In this document: piece by piece, positions 1-6,276 of the stretch
How the letters are laid out: every line of letters begins with the position of its first letter
Position numbering within the stretch: position 1 is the stretch's first letter
Assembly (NCBI GenBank): GCA_016283605.1
Contig: JAEENF010000239.1
Location: 1-9,436, forward strand
Length of the DNA stretch: 9,436 nt
Reading direction: 5' to 3'
Origin: Prevotella sp.
GTDB taxonomy: Bacteria > Bacteroidota > Bacteroidia > Bacteroidales > Bacteroidaceae
The notes under the pieces: generated by a model
The model's input: the letters and a program-made list of their open reading frames with translations, nothing else
Told to the model about the DNA's origin: nothing
The model's database searches: none
Program-made: the position numbers and the translations under genes

Positions 1-557
1 ACGTTATCTTCCTCTCTGCTGACGCATTCGGCGTACTGCCCCCAGTATCTATCCTGACTCCTGAGCAGACCAAGTACTACTTCCTCTCTGGTTTCACAGC
101 TAAGCTGGCTGGTACAGAGCGTGGTATTACTGAGCCTACTCCTACTTTCTCTGCTTGCTTCGGTCAGGCATTCCTCGAGCTGCACCCCACAAAGTATGCT
201 GAGGAGCTGGTGAAGAAGATGGAGAAGAGCGGTGCCAAGGCATACCTCGTCAACACTGGTTGGAATGGTACCGGCAAGCGTATCTCTATCCCCGATACAC
301 GTGGTATCATCGACGCTATCCTGGATGGCGCTATCCTGAAGGCTGAGACCAAGAAGATCCCATACTTCGACTTCGAGGTGCCCACATCACTGCCCAACGT
401 GAACCCCGCTATCCTCGATCCTCGCGACACTTACGCTGACGCTGCTGAGTGGAACAAGAAGGCTGAGGATCTGGCTGCCCGCTTCATCAAGAACTTCAAG
501 AAGTACGAGGGCAACGAGGCTGGTAAGGCACTTGTCGCTGCTGGTCCAAAGCTCTAA
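1..557 (+). CDS. pckA: Phosphoenolpyruvate carboxykinase (ATP), C-terminal part (5' end cut by window)
   Basis: The open frame enters at base 3 and runs 184 codons to TAA at 555-557. It matches the C-terminal third of the ATP-dependent PEP carboxykinase family, which is about 540 residues long in E. coli, almost without gaps. Diagnostic segments are VIFLSADAFGVLPPV at the start, FLSGFTAKLAGTERG, TPTFSACFGQAF, YLVNTGWNGTGKRISIPDTR (this part supplies nucleotide-binding residues in the family) and the terminal LVAAGPKL. The enzyme interconverts oxaloacetate plus ATP with PEP, ADP and CO2 in the cytoplasm. In fermentative Bacteroidales it is generally thought to run toward carboxylation, feeding the succinate route; that direction is family knowledge, not visible here. 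Codon choice is strongly biased (GCT, AAG, CTG, GGT), as expected for a highly expressed gene. A hairpin terminator follows 40 bases after the stop, so it ends its own transcription unit. Confidence 0.97.
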   Translation, partial: VIFLSADAFGVLPPVSILTPEQTKYYFLSGFTAKLAGTERGITEPTPTFSACFGQAFLELHPTKYAEELVKKMEKSGAKAYLVNTGWNGTGKRISIPDTRGIIDAILDGAILKAETKKIPYFDFEVPTSLPNVNPAILDPRDTYADAAEWNKKAEDLAARFIKNFKKYEGNEAGKALVAAGPKL

Positions 558-596
558 TCAACAAGAGAATTTTTGTGAAAGATATATATTTTTAGA

Positions 597-628
597 TTGG
601 CTGCACCGTGAGGTGCGGCCAACCTTTT
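597..628 (+). terminator. Rho-independent terminator of pckA
   Basis: An 11-bp stem pairs TTGGCTGCACC (597-607) with GGTGCGGCCAA (612-622), with a single G-T wobble and a four-base GTGA loop. CCTTTT (623-628) follows. The stem is strong but the T-run is only four bases, so some read-through into the following small reading frame is possible. Confidence 0.85.
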
Positions 629-669
629 CAATTCATTAGGTATTTAGTTATCATTTTAAGGTAAAGATT

Positions 670-765
670 ATGTTATTAGATTTTCAAACAACGATTATGT
701 TGGGAGCAGTCATCGTAGCAATGATCTTAAGCATCGTTACATTGATACATACCAACATACGTTGA
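670..765 (+). CDS. Possible 31-residue single-span membrane peptide
   Basis: An ATG at 670 opens a 31-codon frame ending in TGA at 763-765. The peptide begins MLLDFQTTIMLG, continues through an uninterrupted hydrophobic stretch at about residues 9-26 (Ile, Met, Leu, Val, Ala, no charges) and ends HTNIR. This fits one transmembrane helix with a short acidic N-terminus and a basic C-terminus. An SD-like AAGG (658-661) lies 8 bases upstream of the ATG, better than most genes in this window have. A strong hairpin terminator begins immediately after the stop. The frame sits between two terminators in an otherwise AT-rich gap, so it looks like a separate small gene or a read-through cistron of pckA. 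I do not recognise a family and assign no function. A short hydrophobic frame can occur by chance, so this remains a candidate. Confidence 0.45.
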   Translation: MLLDFQTTIMLGAVIVAMILSIVTLIHTNIR

Positions 766-803
766 AAGAAGTGCGGAGTGAGTGATTCATACCGCACTTT
801 TTA
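766..803 (+). terminator. Rho-independent terminator after the small frame
   Basis: AAGTGCGG (769-776) pairs perfectly with CCGCACTT (792-799) across a 15-base loop. The stem can be extended outward by A-T and G-T pairs into the T-run at 798-802. It lies just after the stop of the 31-codon frame and 153 bases before the next gene, so it ends transcription coming from the left. Confidence 0.8.
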
Positions 804-919
804 ATGAAAAAATGAAAAAATGCAAGAATAAAAAACAAAACTAACTTAAAAACGGGCAAATAATGACTTATTTTCTTTAATTATAAGGTGAAAAGTGCTC
901 ATTTTTGCAGAAATGTGCG

Positions 920-927
920 TAAATTTG
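920..927 (+). promoter_or_regulatory. Bacteroidetes-type -7 promoter element for the envelope operon
   Basis: TAAATTTG is an exact match to the Bacteroidetes sigma-ABfr -7 consensus TAnnTTTG. It lies 28 bases before the ATG of the lipoprotein gene, which would give a short 5' leader. The matching -33 TTTG is not at the usual distance: the nearest TTTG (904-907) is only 12 bases upstream. The assignment therefore rests on the -7 element, the position, and the terminator ending the unit to the left. Confidence 0.5.
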
Positions 928-955
928 CAGCCAAATTGAGAAAAAAGTATTTTTA

Positions 956-2014
956 ATGAACATAAAATATGTTTTTACGCTTTGTCTGATGTGGGTCACA
1001 GCACTCACTCTGACCTCATGTCTGGGCGGCAATGATGATAGCGATGGAATGACCTACGACGATGTGGCCATCACTGCTTTCTCCATCAGATCTGTCAATA
1101 GGACTTTTCATAAGACATCCTCGACAGGAGAAGATTCCACATACGTTACAGCAATCAGCAGTAATCTGCCTGTATTCACCATCGACCATTATCAGCAAAA
1201 GATATACAACACCACCCCACTCCCCTCAGAGTGCGATCTTACGCGTGTATTAGTAACCATTGCCGCCAAGAATAATGGCGGTATCGTATTGAAGAGTTTG
1301 ATCAGCGACTCGCTGTTCTACTATAATTCCACAGACTCCATCGATTTCTCCAAAACCAGAGAGTTGAGAGTATATGCCTCCAACGGTTCTGGATTCCGTG
1401 CCTACACCGTCGACATCAAGATGAGTGGTGACGGGAGCAGTTCGATGCAGTGGAAACAGATGCCTGCAGGCACTGAAATGCCTGTCACCCCCTCTGCAGG
1501 ATGGGCCTTTAAGCTTAACGACGCTGGTGACGGCATCAATGCCAGCAACGATGAGTGGGCAACACAGACCGTTGAGACCCTCGACACTGACGCGAAACTA
1601 CTTCCACAGCGCAATGCTAGTTTTGCCTGCTGGAGTCAGAGCAACGGCTCAACCTATGCTCTGCTCGTAGGCGACAACGATCTCCAACAGTCTGCAGTCG
1701 TATGGCGTAAGGTTATCAGCGACGTTCTGGTCAGCAGTTGGACCTATATGCCGCTCAGCGACAGCAATCCCTATTACCTCCCCAAAGGACAGTACTACTG
1801 GTTACTGCCCTATACGGACAACAGCGTACTGGCTATTGCTGCCGACGGTACCGTCTACCAAAGCCGCGACCAAGGTATCACTTGGAAGACCAACTCCAAC
1901 CTGAAGTTGCCCATAAGCAACATCGCCAAGGTCTCCACCAAGGGAGAGGGCGACATCTGGTTACAGGAAAGCGGAGAGGCTGGCACCATCTGGTATGGTA
2001 AGATGACAGAATGA
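956..2014 (+). CDS. DUF6242-type lipoprotein with a BNR/Asp-box repeat
   Basis: A 352-residue protein with a lipoprotein signal peptide: the hydrophobic segment ends in the lipobox LTSC, with the lipidated cysteine at residue 22. The residues after it, LGGNDDSDG, are acidic, resembling the lipoprotein export signal that takes Bacteroidetes lipoproteins to the cell surface. The N-terminal half (YDDVAITAFSIRSVNRTFH from residue 34, later DSIDFSKTRELRVY) resembles the DUF6242 family known from Bacteroides and Prevotella. The C-terminal half contains an Asp-box, SRDQGITW (residues 303-310), typical of beta-propeller (BNR/sialidase-like) folds. No catalytic residues can be identified, so enzyme activity should not be inferred. 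It is the first gene of the run; the next gene starts 13 bases after its stop. The role is unknown; a surface binding protein is one guess. The start has an A-rich leader and no clear SD. Confidence 0.85.
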   Translation: MNIKYVFTLCLMWVTALTLTSCLGGNDDSDGMTYDDVAITAFSIRSVNRTFHKTSSTGEDSTYVTAISSNLPVFTIDHYQQKIYNTTPLPSECDLTRVLVTIAAKNNGGIVLKSLISDSLFYYNSTDSIDFSKTRELRVYASNGSGFRAYTVDIKMSGDGSSSMQWKQMPAGTEMPVTPSAGWAFKLNDAGDGINASNDEWATQTVETLDTDAKLLPQRNASFACWSQSNGSTYALLVGDNDLQQSAVVWRKVISDVLVSSWTYMPLSDSNPYYLPKGQYYWLLPYTDNSVLAIAADGTVYQSRDQGITWKTNSNLKLPISNIAKVSTKGEGDIWLQESGEAGTIWYGKMTE

Positions 2015-2027
2015 ACAGAGGCCGTCC

Positions 2028-2696
2028 ATGAGAAAGCTCCTGATACTCCCTCTGCTTCTGGCCGCAATGGAATTGTGTGCACAGGAAGATCCGGAATACA
2101 AACTGGAACTTGGTGCTGGAGCAGGAATGGTAACCTATCTGGGAGACTTCAACGGCAATCTGACCAAGGAGATGCAGCCGTGGGGAACTATCCTGGCGAA
2201 ATACCGGATGAACCCCAGAATGTCAGTAGGACTCTCCATCGGCTTTGGCAAGCTAAAGGGAACCTCTGCCAACGAGAGCACCTGGTATCCGGAAGGGCCA
2301 TATGAGTTCGACAAGAACGTGATGGACATCGGAGCCCGCTACGAGTACAACTTCTGGGCTTATGGTACAGGCCGTGAGTATCGTGGTGCACGCAGACTAA
2401 CACCCTTCATCACCCTGGGACTGGGGGTAACCAGCTACGGAGGCACAAAGAGCGGCATGACCGCCAATCTGCCCTTAGGTGCAGGACTGAAATATAAGAT
2501 TGGAGACCGTCTGAATCTCTCCGCTGAGTGGAGAATGCACTTCACCATGAGTGACTACCTCGACGACGTGAAAGACCCCTATGGCATCGAGAGCAGCGGC
2601 ATATTTAAGAATACCGATTGCTTCAGCGTCATCCAACTGGCCCTCACTTATGATCTTTGGGCAAAATGTAAAACGTGTAACAACGACAGATATTAA
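2028..2696 (+). CDS. Outer-membrane beta-barrel protein of the DUF6089 / PorG type
   Basis: A 222-residue protein with a Sec signal peptide (MRKLLILPLLLAAMELCA, likely cut before QEDPEY). The rest consists of alternating, aromatic and glycine-rich strands typical of a small 8- to 10-stranded outer-membrane barrel: LELGAGAGMVTYLGDFNG, PRMSVGLSIGFGKLKG, MDIGARYEYNFWAYG, TPFITLGLGVTSYGG, LNLSAEWRMHFTMSDYLDDV. The GDFNG, RYEYNF and TPFITLGLG segments fit DUF6089. In Porphyromonas gingivalis the family member PorG, a type IX secretion component associated with the PorK/PorN ring, lies immediately before uppS and bamA. The same order here argues for the PorG counterpart, but whether this organism has the rest of that system cannot be seen. 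The stop is 3 bases before the uppS ATG. The tail has two cysteines (CKTC) of unknown importance. Confidence 0.82.
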   Translation: MRKLLILPLLLAAMELCAQEDPEYKLELGAGAGMVTYLGDFNGNLTKEMQPWGTILAKYRMNPRMSVGLSIGFGKLKGTSANESTWYPEGPYEFDKNVMDIGARYEYNFWAYGTGREYRGARRLTPFITLGLGVTSYGGTKSGMTANLPLGAGLKYKIGDRLNLSAEWRMHFTMSDYLDDVKDPYGIESSGIFKNTDCFSVIQLALTYDLWAKCKTCNNDRY

Positions 2697-2699
2697 GAT

Positions 2700-3449
2700 A
2701 TGAATACAGAACTCGACATGAACCGCATCCCCCAGCACATTGCCATCATCATGGACGGCAACGGACGTTGGGCAACGGATCGTGGACTGGACCGTACCTT
2801 TGGACACAAGGCTGGTCTGGACACCGTTAAGAAAATTACCGCAGAGTGCGCGCGACTGGGCGTGAAGTATCTGACGCTATATACCTTCTCGACAGAGAAC
2901 TGGAACCGTCCTGCCTATGAGATCGAGGCACTGATGGGTCTGGTGCTCAGCTTCATCGAGATGGAGTTGTTCACCGACAACAACGTGAAGTTCACATTGA
3001 TTGGCGATCGCGAACGTCTGCCCCAGAGTGTGCAGGACAAGATCCGCTATATGGAGGATCTCACCAAGGGCAACGATGGTATGACGATGGTGGTGGCCAT
3101 GAGCTATTCGTCGAAACTAGAACTGACTCGCGCCACACGCCTGATAGCAGAGGAAGTAAAGAATGGACAGCTGAAGCCGGAGGATATCACAGAACAGACC
3201 ATCAACGACCACCTGTGGACGAACTTCATGCCCGACCCAGAACTGCTCATCCGTACAGGCGGTGAGCTCCGCATCTCCAACTACCTGCTGTGGCAGTGTG
3301 CCTATTCGGAGTTCTATTTCTGCGACACCTACTGGCCCGACTTCAATGAGGAGGCTCTGCATAAGGCCATTGCCGACTATCAGGGTCGTCAGCGTCGTTT
3401 CGGCAAGACCGAGGCACAGGTGGAAGAAGAAGTGAAGAATGAAAAGTGA
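2700..3449 (+). CDS. uppS: Isoprenyl transferase (undecaprenyl diphosphate synthase)
   Basis: A 249-residue cytoplasmic cis-prenyltransferase, close to the E. coli length of 253. It condenses isopentenyl diphosphate onto farnesyl diphosphate to make C55 undecaprenyl diphosphate, the lipid carrier for peptidoglycan and surface glycans. All key motifs are present: HIAIIMDGNGRWA with catalytic Asp19; GHKAG (35-39); TFSTENWNRP (62-71); and the C-terminal signature RTGGELRISNYLLWQ (185-199), whose Arg185, Arg191 and Ser193 correspond to the substrate-binding residues of the E. coli enzyme, followed by YSE with Glu204. The ATG at 2700 is used; the Met at residue 7 (2718) is an equally plausible start, since many homologues begin just before IPQHIA. 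The last residues, EEEVKNEK, and the stop codon lie inside a 7-base repeat array, so the C-terminus appears to have been shaped by that repeat. Confidence 0.97.
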   Translation: MNTELDMNRIPQHIAIIMDGNGRWATDRGLDRTFGHKAGLDTVKKITAECARLGVKYLTLYTFSTENWNRPAYEIEALMGLVLSFIEMELFTDNNVKFTLIGDRERLPQSVQDKIRYMEDLTKGNDGMTMVVAMSYSSKLELTRATRLIAEEVKNGQLKPEDITEQTINDHLWTNFMPDPELLIRTGGELRISNYLLWQCAYSEFYFCDTYWPDFNEEALHKAIADYQGRQRRFGKTEAQVEEEVKNEK

Positions 3450-3460
3450 AGAGTGAAGAA
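3431..3460 (+). repeat. Heptamer array (AGTGAAG)4 at the uppS/bamA junction
   Basis: Units are AGTGAAG (3431-3437), AATGAAA (3438-3444, degenerate), AGTGAAG (3445-3451) and AGTGAAG (3452-3458), then AA. The array covers the last codons and stop of uppS. It is the reverse complement of the CACTCTT array in the bamA signal peptide about 100 bases downstream. A further single unit, GTGAAGA, lies at 3511-3517, just before the likely bamA start. Confidence 0.9.
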
Positions 3461-3586
3461 TTTGCTACCGCTGGAAAATAAAAATGAAGATTATTTATAT
3501 ATATAATAAGGTGAAGACAAGTCTGAAGATGAAACGATTGCTGCTGTTTGTGGCACTCTTCACTCTTCACTCTTCACTCTTCACTT
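3444..3586 (+). promoter_or_regulatory. Possible mRNA hairpin enclosing the bamA start
   Basis: AAGTGAAGAGTGAAGA (3444-3459) is perfectly complementary over 16 bases to TCTTCACTCTTCACTT (3571-3586). The 111-base loop contains both candidate bamA start codons (3484 and 3529). Because both arms are repeats, registers shifted by 7 bases are also possible, including pairing of the unit at 3511-3517 with TCTTCAC at 3557-3563, a 39-base loop around the ATG at 3529. The complementarity is seen directly. A regulatory role is inference. Confidence 0.4.
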
Positions 3587-6237
3587 TAAAGGCTCAGGAC
3601 AAGATTGTCAACCCTGACATCTCTTATGCGGGTACACCTCGTACATGTACCATCGGCGGCATTGCCGTTTCTGGTGTTGAGGGCTACGAGGACTATGTGC
3701 TCACAGGACTCTCTGGACTGACGGTTGGTCAGAAGATTGATGTTCCAGGAACGGAGATTACAGATGCCGTAAAGCGCTATTGGCGTCACGGTTTGTTCTC
3801 AAAAGTAAAGATCAGCGCTGACTCTATCGTCGGATCGAATATCTACCTGCACATCACCCTGGCACTTCGTCCGCGTATCAGTACCATCAACTATATCGGT
3901 ATCAAGAAGTCTGAGCGTGAGGACATGGAGGCCAAGCTGGGTATCATGAAGAATAGTCAGATTACCCCCAACATGATCGACCGCGCGAAGATCCTGGCTA
4001 AGAAATACTTCGACGAGAAGGGTTACAAGAACGCCGAGATCAACATCACCCAGCGTGACGATCCCAAGAACAAAGGTCAGGTGATCCTCGATGTCGATAT
4101 CGACAAGAAGGACAAGATGAAGGTCCGTAACATTATCTTTGAGGGTAATGAGCAACTGACTACCAACAAGATCAAGGGTTCGATGTTCACCAAGGGTGCC
4201 TTCGGGAAGATTCACGAAGCCGGAAAGCTCACGAACTTCTTCAAGGCCAAGAAGTTCACCGACGAGCGCTATAAGGAGGCCAAACAGAAACTGATTGAGA
4301 AGTACAACGAGTTGGGTTTCCGCGATGCAACCATCCTCGAGGACTCCATCTCGCAGTTCGACGATAAGCACGTGAACGTCTACGTGAAGGTCGACGAAGG
4401 CAACAAATACTATATCCGCAACATCACGTGGGTAGGAAACACCGTCTACCCCACCAACAGAATCGGTAATATGCCAGGTCTGAGCGATGTCCTCGGCATG
4501 AAGAAGGGTGACGTCTACAACCAAAAGCAGATGAACAAGCGTCTGAAGGAAGACGACGATGCCGTCGGCAACTGGTACTATAACAACGGTTACGTGTTCT
4601 CGAACATCGACCCTGTAGAAGTAAACATCGTTGGCGACTCCATCGACTTGGAGATGCGTATCATGGAAGGTCCTCAGGCCCGTCTGAACCACGTCCGCAT
4701 CTACGGTAACGACCGTCTTTATGAAGAGGTAGTACGTCGTGAGCTCCGTACGAAGCCAGGCGACCTGTTCAATAAAGATGCCATCGTACGTTCTGTCCGT
4801 GAAATCGGAAGCATGGGCTTCTTCGATGCCGAGAAGATCAATCCCGATATCAAGCCTAACGGTGAGGACGGAACTGTGGATATCAACTGGCAACTCGAAC
4901 AGAAGAGCAACGACCAGCTGGAGTTCTCGCTGGGTTGGGGACAGACGGGTATCATTGGTCGTGTAGGTATCAAGTTCAATAACTTCTCCATCCGTAACCT
5001 CTTCGGTAAGAACAAGCTGCATCGCGGCATCCTGCCATACGGCGACGGCGAGCAGTTGGGCTTCAACTTCCAGACCAACGGTTCGTACTATAGTTCGCTG
5101 AGTGCCAACTACGGTACCAACTGGTTTGGCGGCAAGCGTCCAAACTCCCTCAGTCTGGGTGCCTTCTACTCTAAGCAGAGTGATATCTCCAGCAACTACC
5201 GCAACAATGCCTATTACAACAACCTGATGTTGTATAACATGTATGGCGGCACAGGCAGTGGTATCTACAACAACCTCTCCTACAACTACGACTCCATGCT
5301 GGATGACGACAAGACGATGACGGTCTTCGGTCTCAGCTTAGGATGGGGTAAGCGTCTGCGCTGGCCTGATGACTACTTCCAGCTCTCGGCCACACTCGGT
5401 TACAGCCGTTATATGCTCCGCGACTGGCGCTATTTCTATATCCAGAACGGTAACTGTAATAACATCAACCTGGGTCTGACGTTGTCGCGTGCTTCTACCG
5501 ACAACCCGCTCTTCCCACGTCACGGTTCAGAGTTCTCGGCCTCCGTCACCTTTACGCCACCCTGGTCACTCTTCGACGGCAAGGACTACTCGAAACTGGC
5601 ACAGGACAGAAAGTCTGCGACCTACGAGAAAGAGTTGCAGGACGTCTACCGCTGGATCGAATACCACAAGTGGAAGTTTAAGTCACGCACCTTCACCGCC
5701 CTTACTGGCGACGTCAAGTGCTTCGTGCTGATGACACGTGTGGAGATGGGTCTGCTGGGTTCCTACAACAAGAACAAGCGCTCACCGTTTGAGACCTTCT
5801 ATGTGGGTGGTGACGGTATGAGCGGCTACTCTTACGGCTACTCTGAGGAGACCATCGGCCTCCGAGGCTACGACAACGGTTCTATCTCGCAGTCATCATA
5901 CTACGAAGAGATGATGAACGGCAGCAAGATCGATTCATACAACGCCTATGCCTACGACCGCTTCACGCTGGAGCTGCGCTATCCGTTGATGCTGGGTAAC
6001 ACCACCATCTATGCCCTCGGCTTCCTCGAAGGTGGTAACGCCTGGGCACAGGCCAAGGACTTCAATCCGTTCAAGATGAAGCGCTCTGCAGGTCTCGGCG
6101 TACGTATCTTCCTGCCGATGGTAGGTCTGATGGGTATCGATTGGGCGTATGGTTTCGACAACATCTATACCAGTGCCGCTGGTGCTCAGAAGAAGGGAGG
6201 CAGCAACTTCCACTTCATCCTCGGACAAGAATTTTAA
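3529..6237 (+). CDS. bamA: Outer membrane protein assembly factor BamA
   Basis: A 902-residue Omp85-family protein, the core of the BAM complex that folds and inserts outer-membrane barrels. From the ATG at 3529 it has a Sec signal peptide, MKRLLLFVALFTLHSSLFTL, likely cut near KAQ/DK. Five POTRA domains follow at roughly 40-114, 115-196, 197-293, 294-383 and 384-460, recognisable by openings such as INYIGIKKS, RNIIFEGNEQL, RNITWVGNTVY and VRIYGNDRL. The barrel (about 461-902) starts at QLEFSLGWGQTG and carries the L6-loop motif as LRGY (778-781) and a C-terminal phenylalanine (FILGQEF), the usual assembly signal. An in-frame ATG at 3484 would add 15 residues (MKIIYIYNKVKTSLK) ahead of a complete signal peptide. 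I chose 3529 because it gives a normal n-region and follows a purine-rich stretch. Four perfect 7-base repeats encode most of the signal-peptide core. Confidence 0.96.
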   Translation: MKRLLLFVALFTLHSSLFTLKAQDKIVNPDISYAGTPRTCTIGGIAVSGVEGYEDYVLTGLSGLTVGQKIDVPGTEITDAVKRYWRHGLFSKVKISADSIVGSNIYLHITLALRPRISTINYIGIKKSEREDMEAKLGIMKNSQITPNMIDRAKILAKKYFDEKGYKNAEINITQRDDPKNKGQVILDVDIDKKDKMKVRNIIFEGNEQLTTNKIKGSMFTKGAFGKIHEAGKLTNFFKAKKFTDERYKEAKQKLIEKYNELGFRDATILEDSISQFDDKHVNVYVKVDEGNKYYIRNITWVGNTVYPTNRIGNMPGLSDVLGMKKGDVYNQKQMNKRLKEDDDAVGNWYYNNGYVFSNIDPVEVNIVGDSIDLEMRIMEGPQARLNHVRIYGNDRLYEEVVRRELRTKPGDLFNKDAIVRSVREIGSMGFFDAEKINPDIKPNGEDGTVDINWQLEQKSNDQLEFSLGWGQTGIIGRVGIKFNNFSIRNLFGKNKLHRGILPYGDGEQLGFNFQTNGSYYSSLSANYGTNWFGGKRPNSLSLGAFYSKQSDISSNYRNNAYYNNLMLYNMYGGTGSGIYNNLSYNYDSMLDDDKTMTVFGLSLGWGKRLRWPDDYFQLSATLGYSRYMLRDWRYFYIQNGNCNNINLGLTLSRASTDNPLFPRHGSEFSASVTFTPPWSLFDGKDYSKLAQDRKSATYEKELQDVYRWIEYHKWKFKSRTFTALTGDVKCFVLMTRVEMGLLGSYNKNKRSPFETFYVGGDGMSGYSYGYSEETIGLRGYDNGSISQSSYYEEMMNGSKIDSYNAYAYDRFTLELRYPLMLGNTTIYALGFLEGGNAWAQAKDFNPFKMKRSAGLGVRIFLPMVGLMGIDWAYGFDNIYTSAAGAQKKGGSNFHFILGQEF
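3554..3586 (+). repeat. Heptamer array (CACTCTT)4 inside the bamA signal sequence
   Basis: Four perfect CACTCTT units (3554-3581) are followed by CACTT. They code for LFTLHSSLFT, a 7-residue period produced by a 7-base unit. The unit is the exact reverse complement, in rotated register, of the AGTGAAG array ending uppS. Confidence 0.95.
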
Positions 6238-6276
6238 GTGAATCCATCTCTTCTTAACAAATAAATATAGCAAGAA

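Noticed and set aside
571..594. TTTG followed by TATATTTT as a promoter before the small frame
   Set aside because: Spacing is about 9-11 bases instead of the roughly 19-21 expected for Bacteroidetes, and it lies upstream of the pckA terminator.
803..822. TGAAAAAA repeated twice in the gap before the lipoprotein gene
   Set aside because: Two copies of an A-rich 8-mer in AT-rich DNA are easily due to chance.
956..2014. Sialidase or other glycosidase call for the Asp-box lipoprotein
   Set aside because: A single Asp-box marks a fold type only; no catalytic Arg triad or Tyr/Glu pair of sialidases can be identified.
3799..5022. 407-codon open frame on the minus strand inside bamA
   Set aside because: It is fully antisense to the POTRA and early barrel code of bamA. 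Its composition (runs of Val, Leu, Asp, Thr, Ile) is what the reverse complement of biased codons produces, and it has no recognisable domain.
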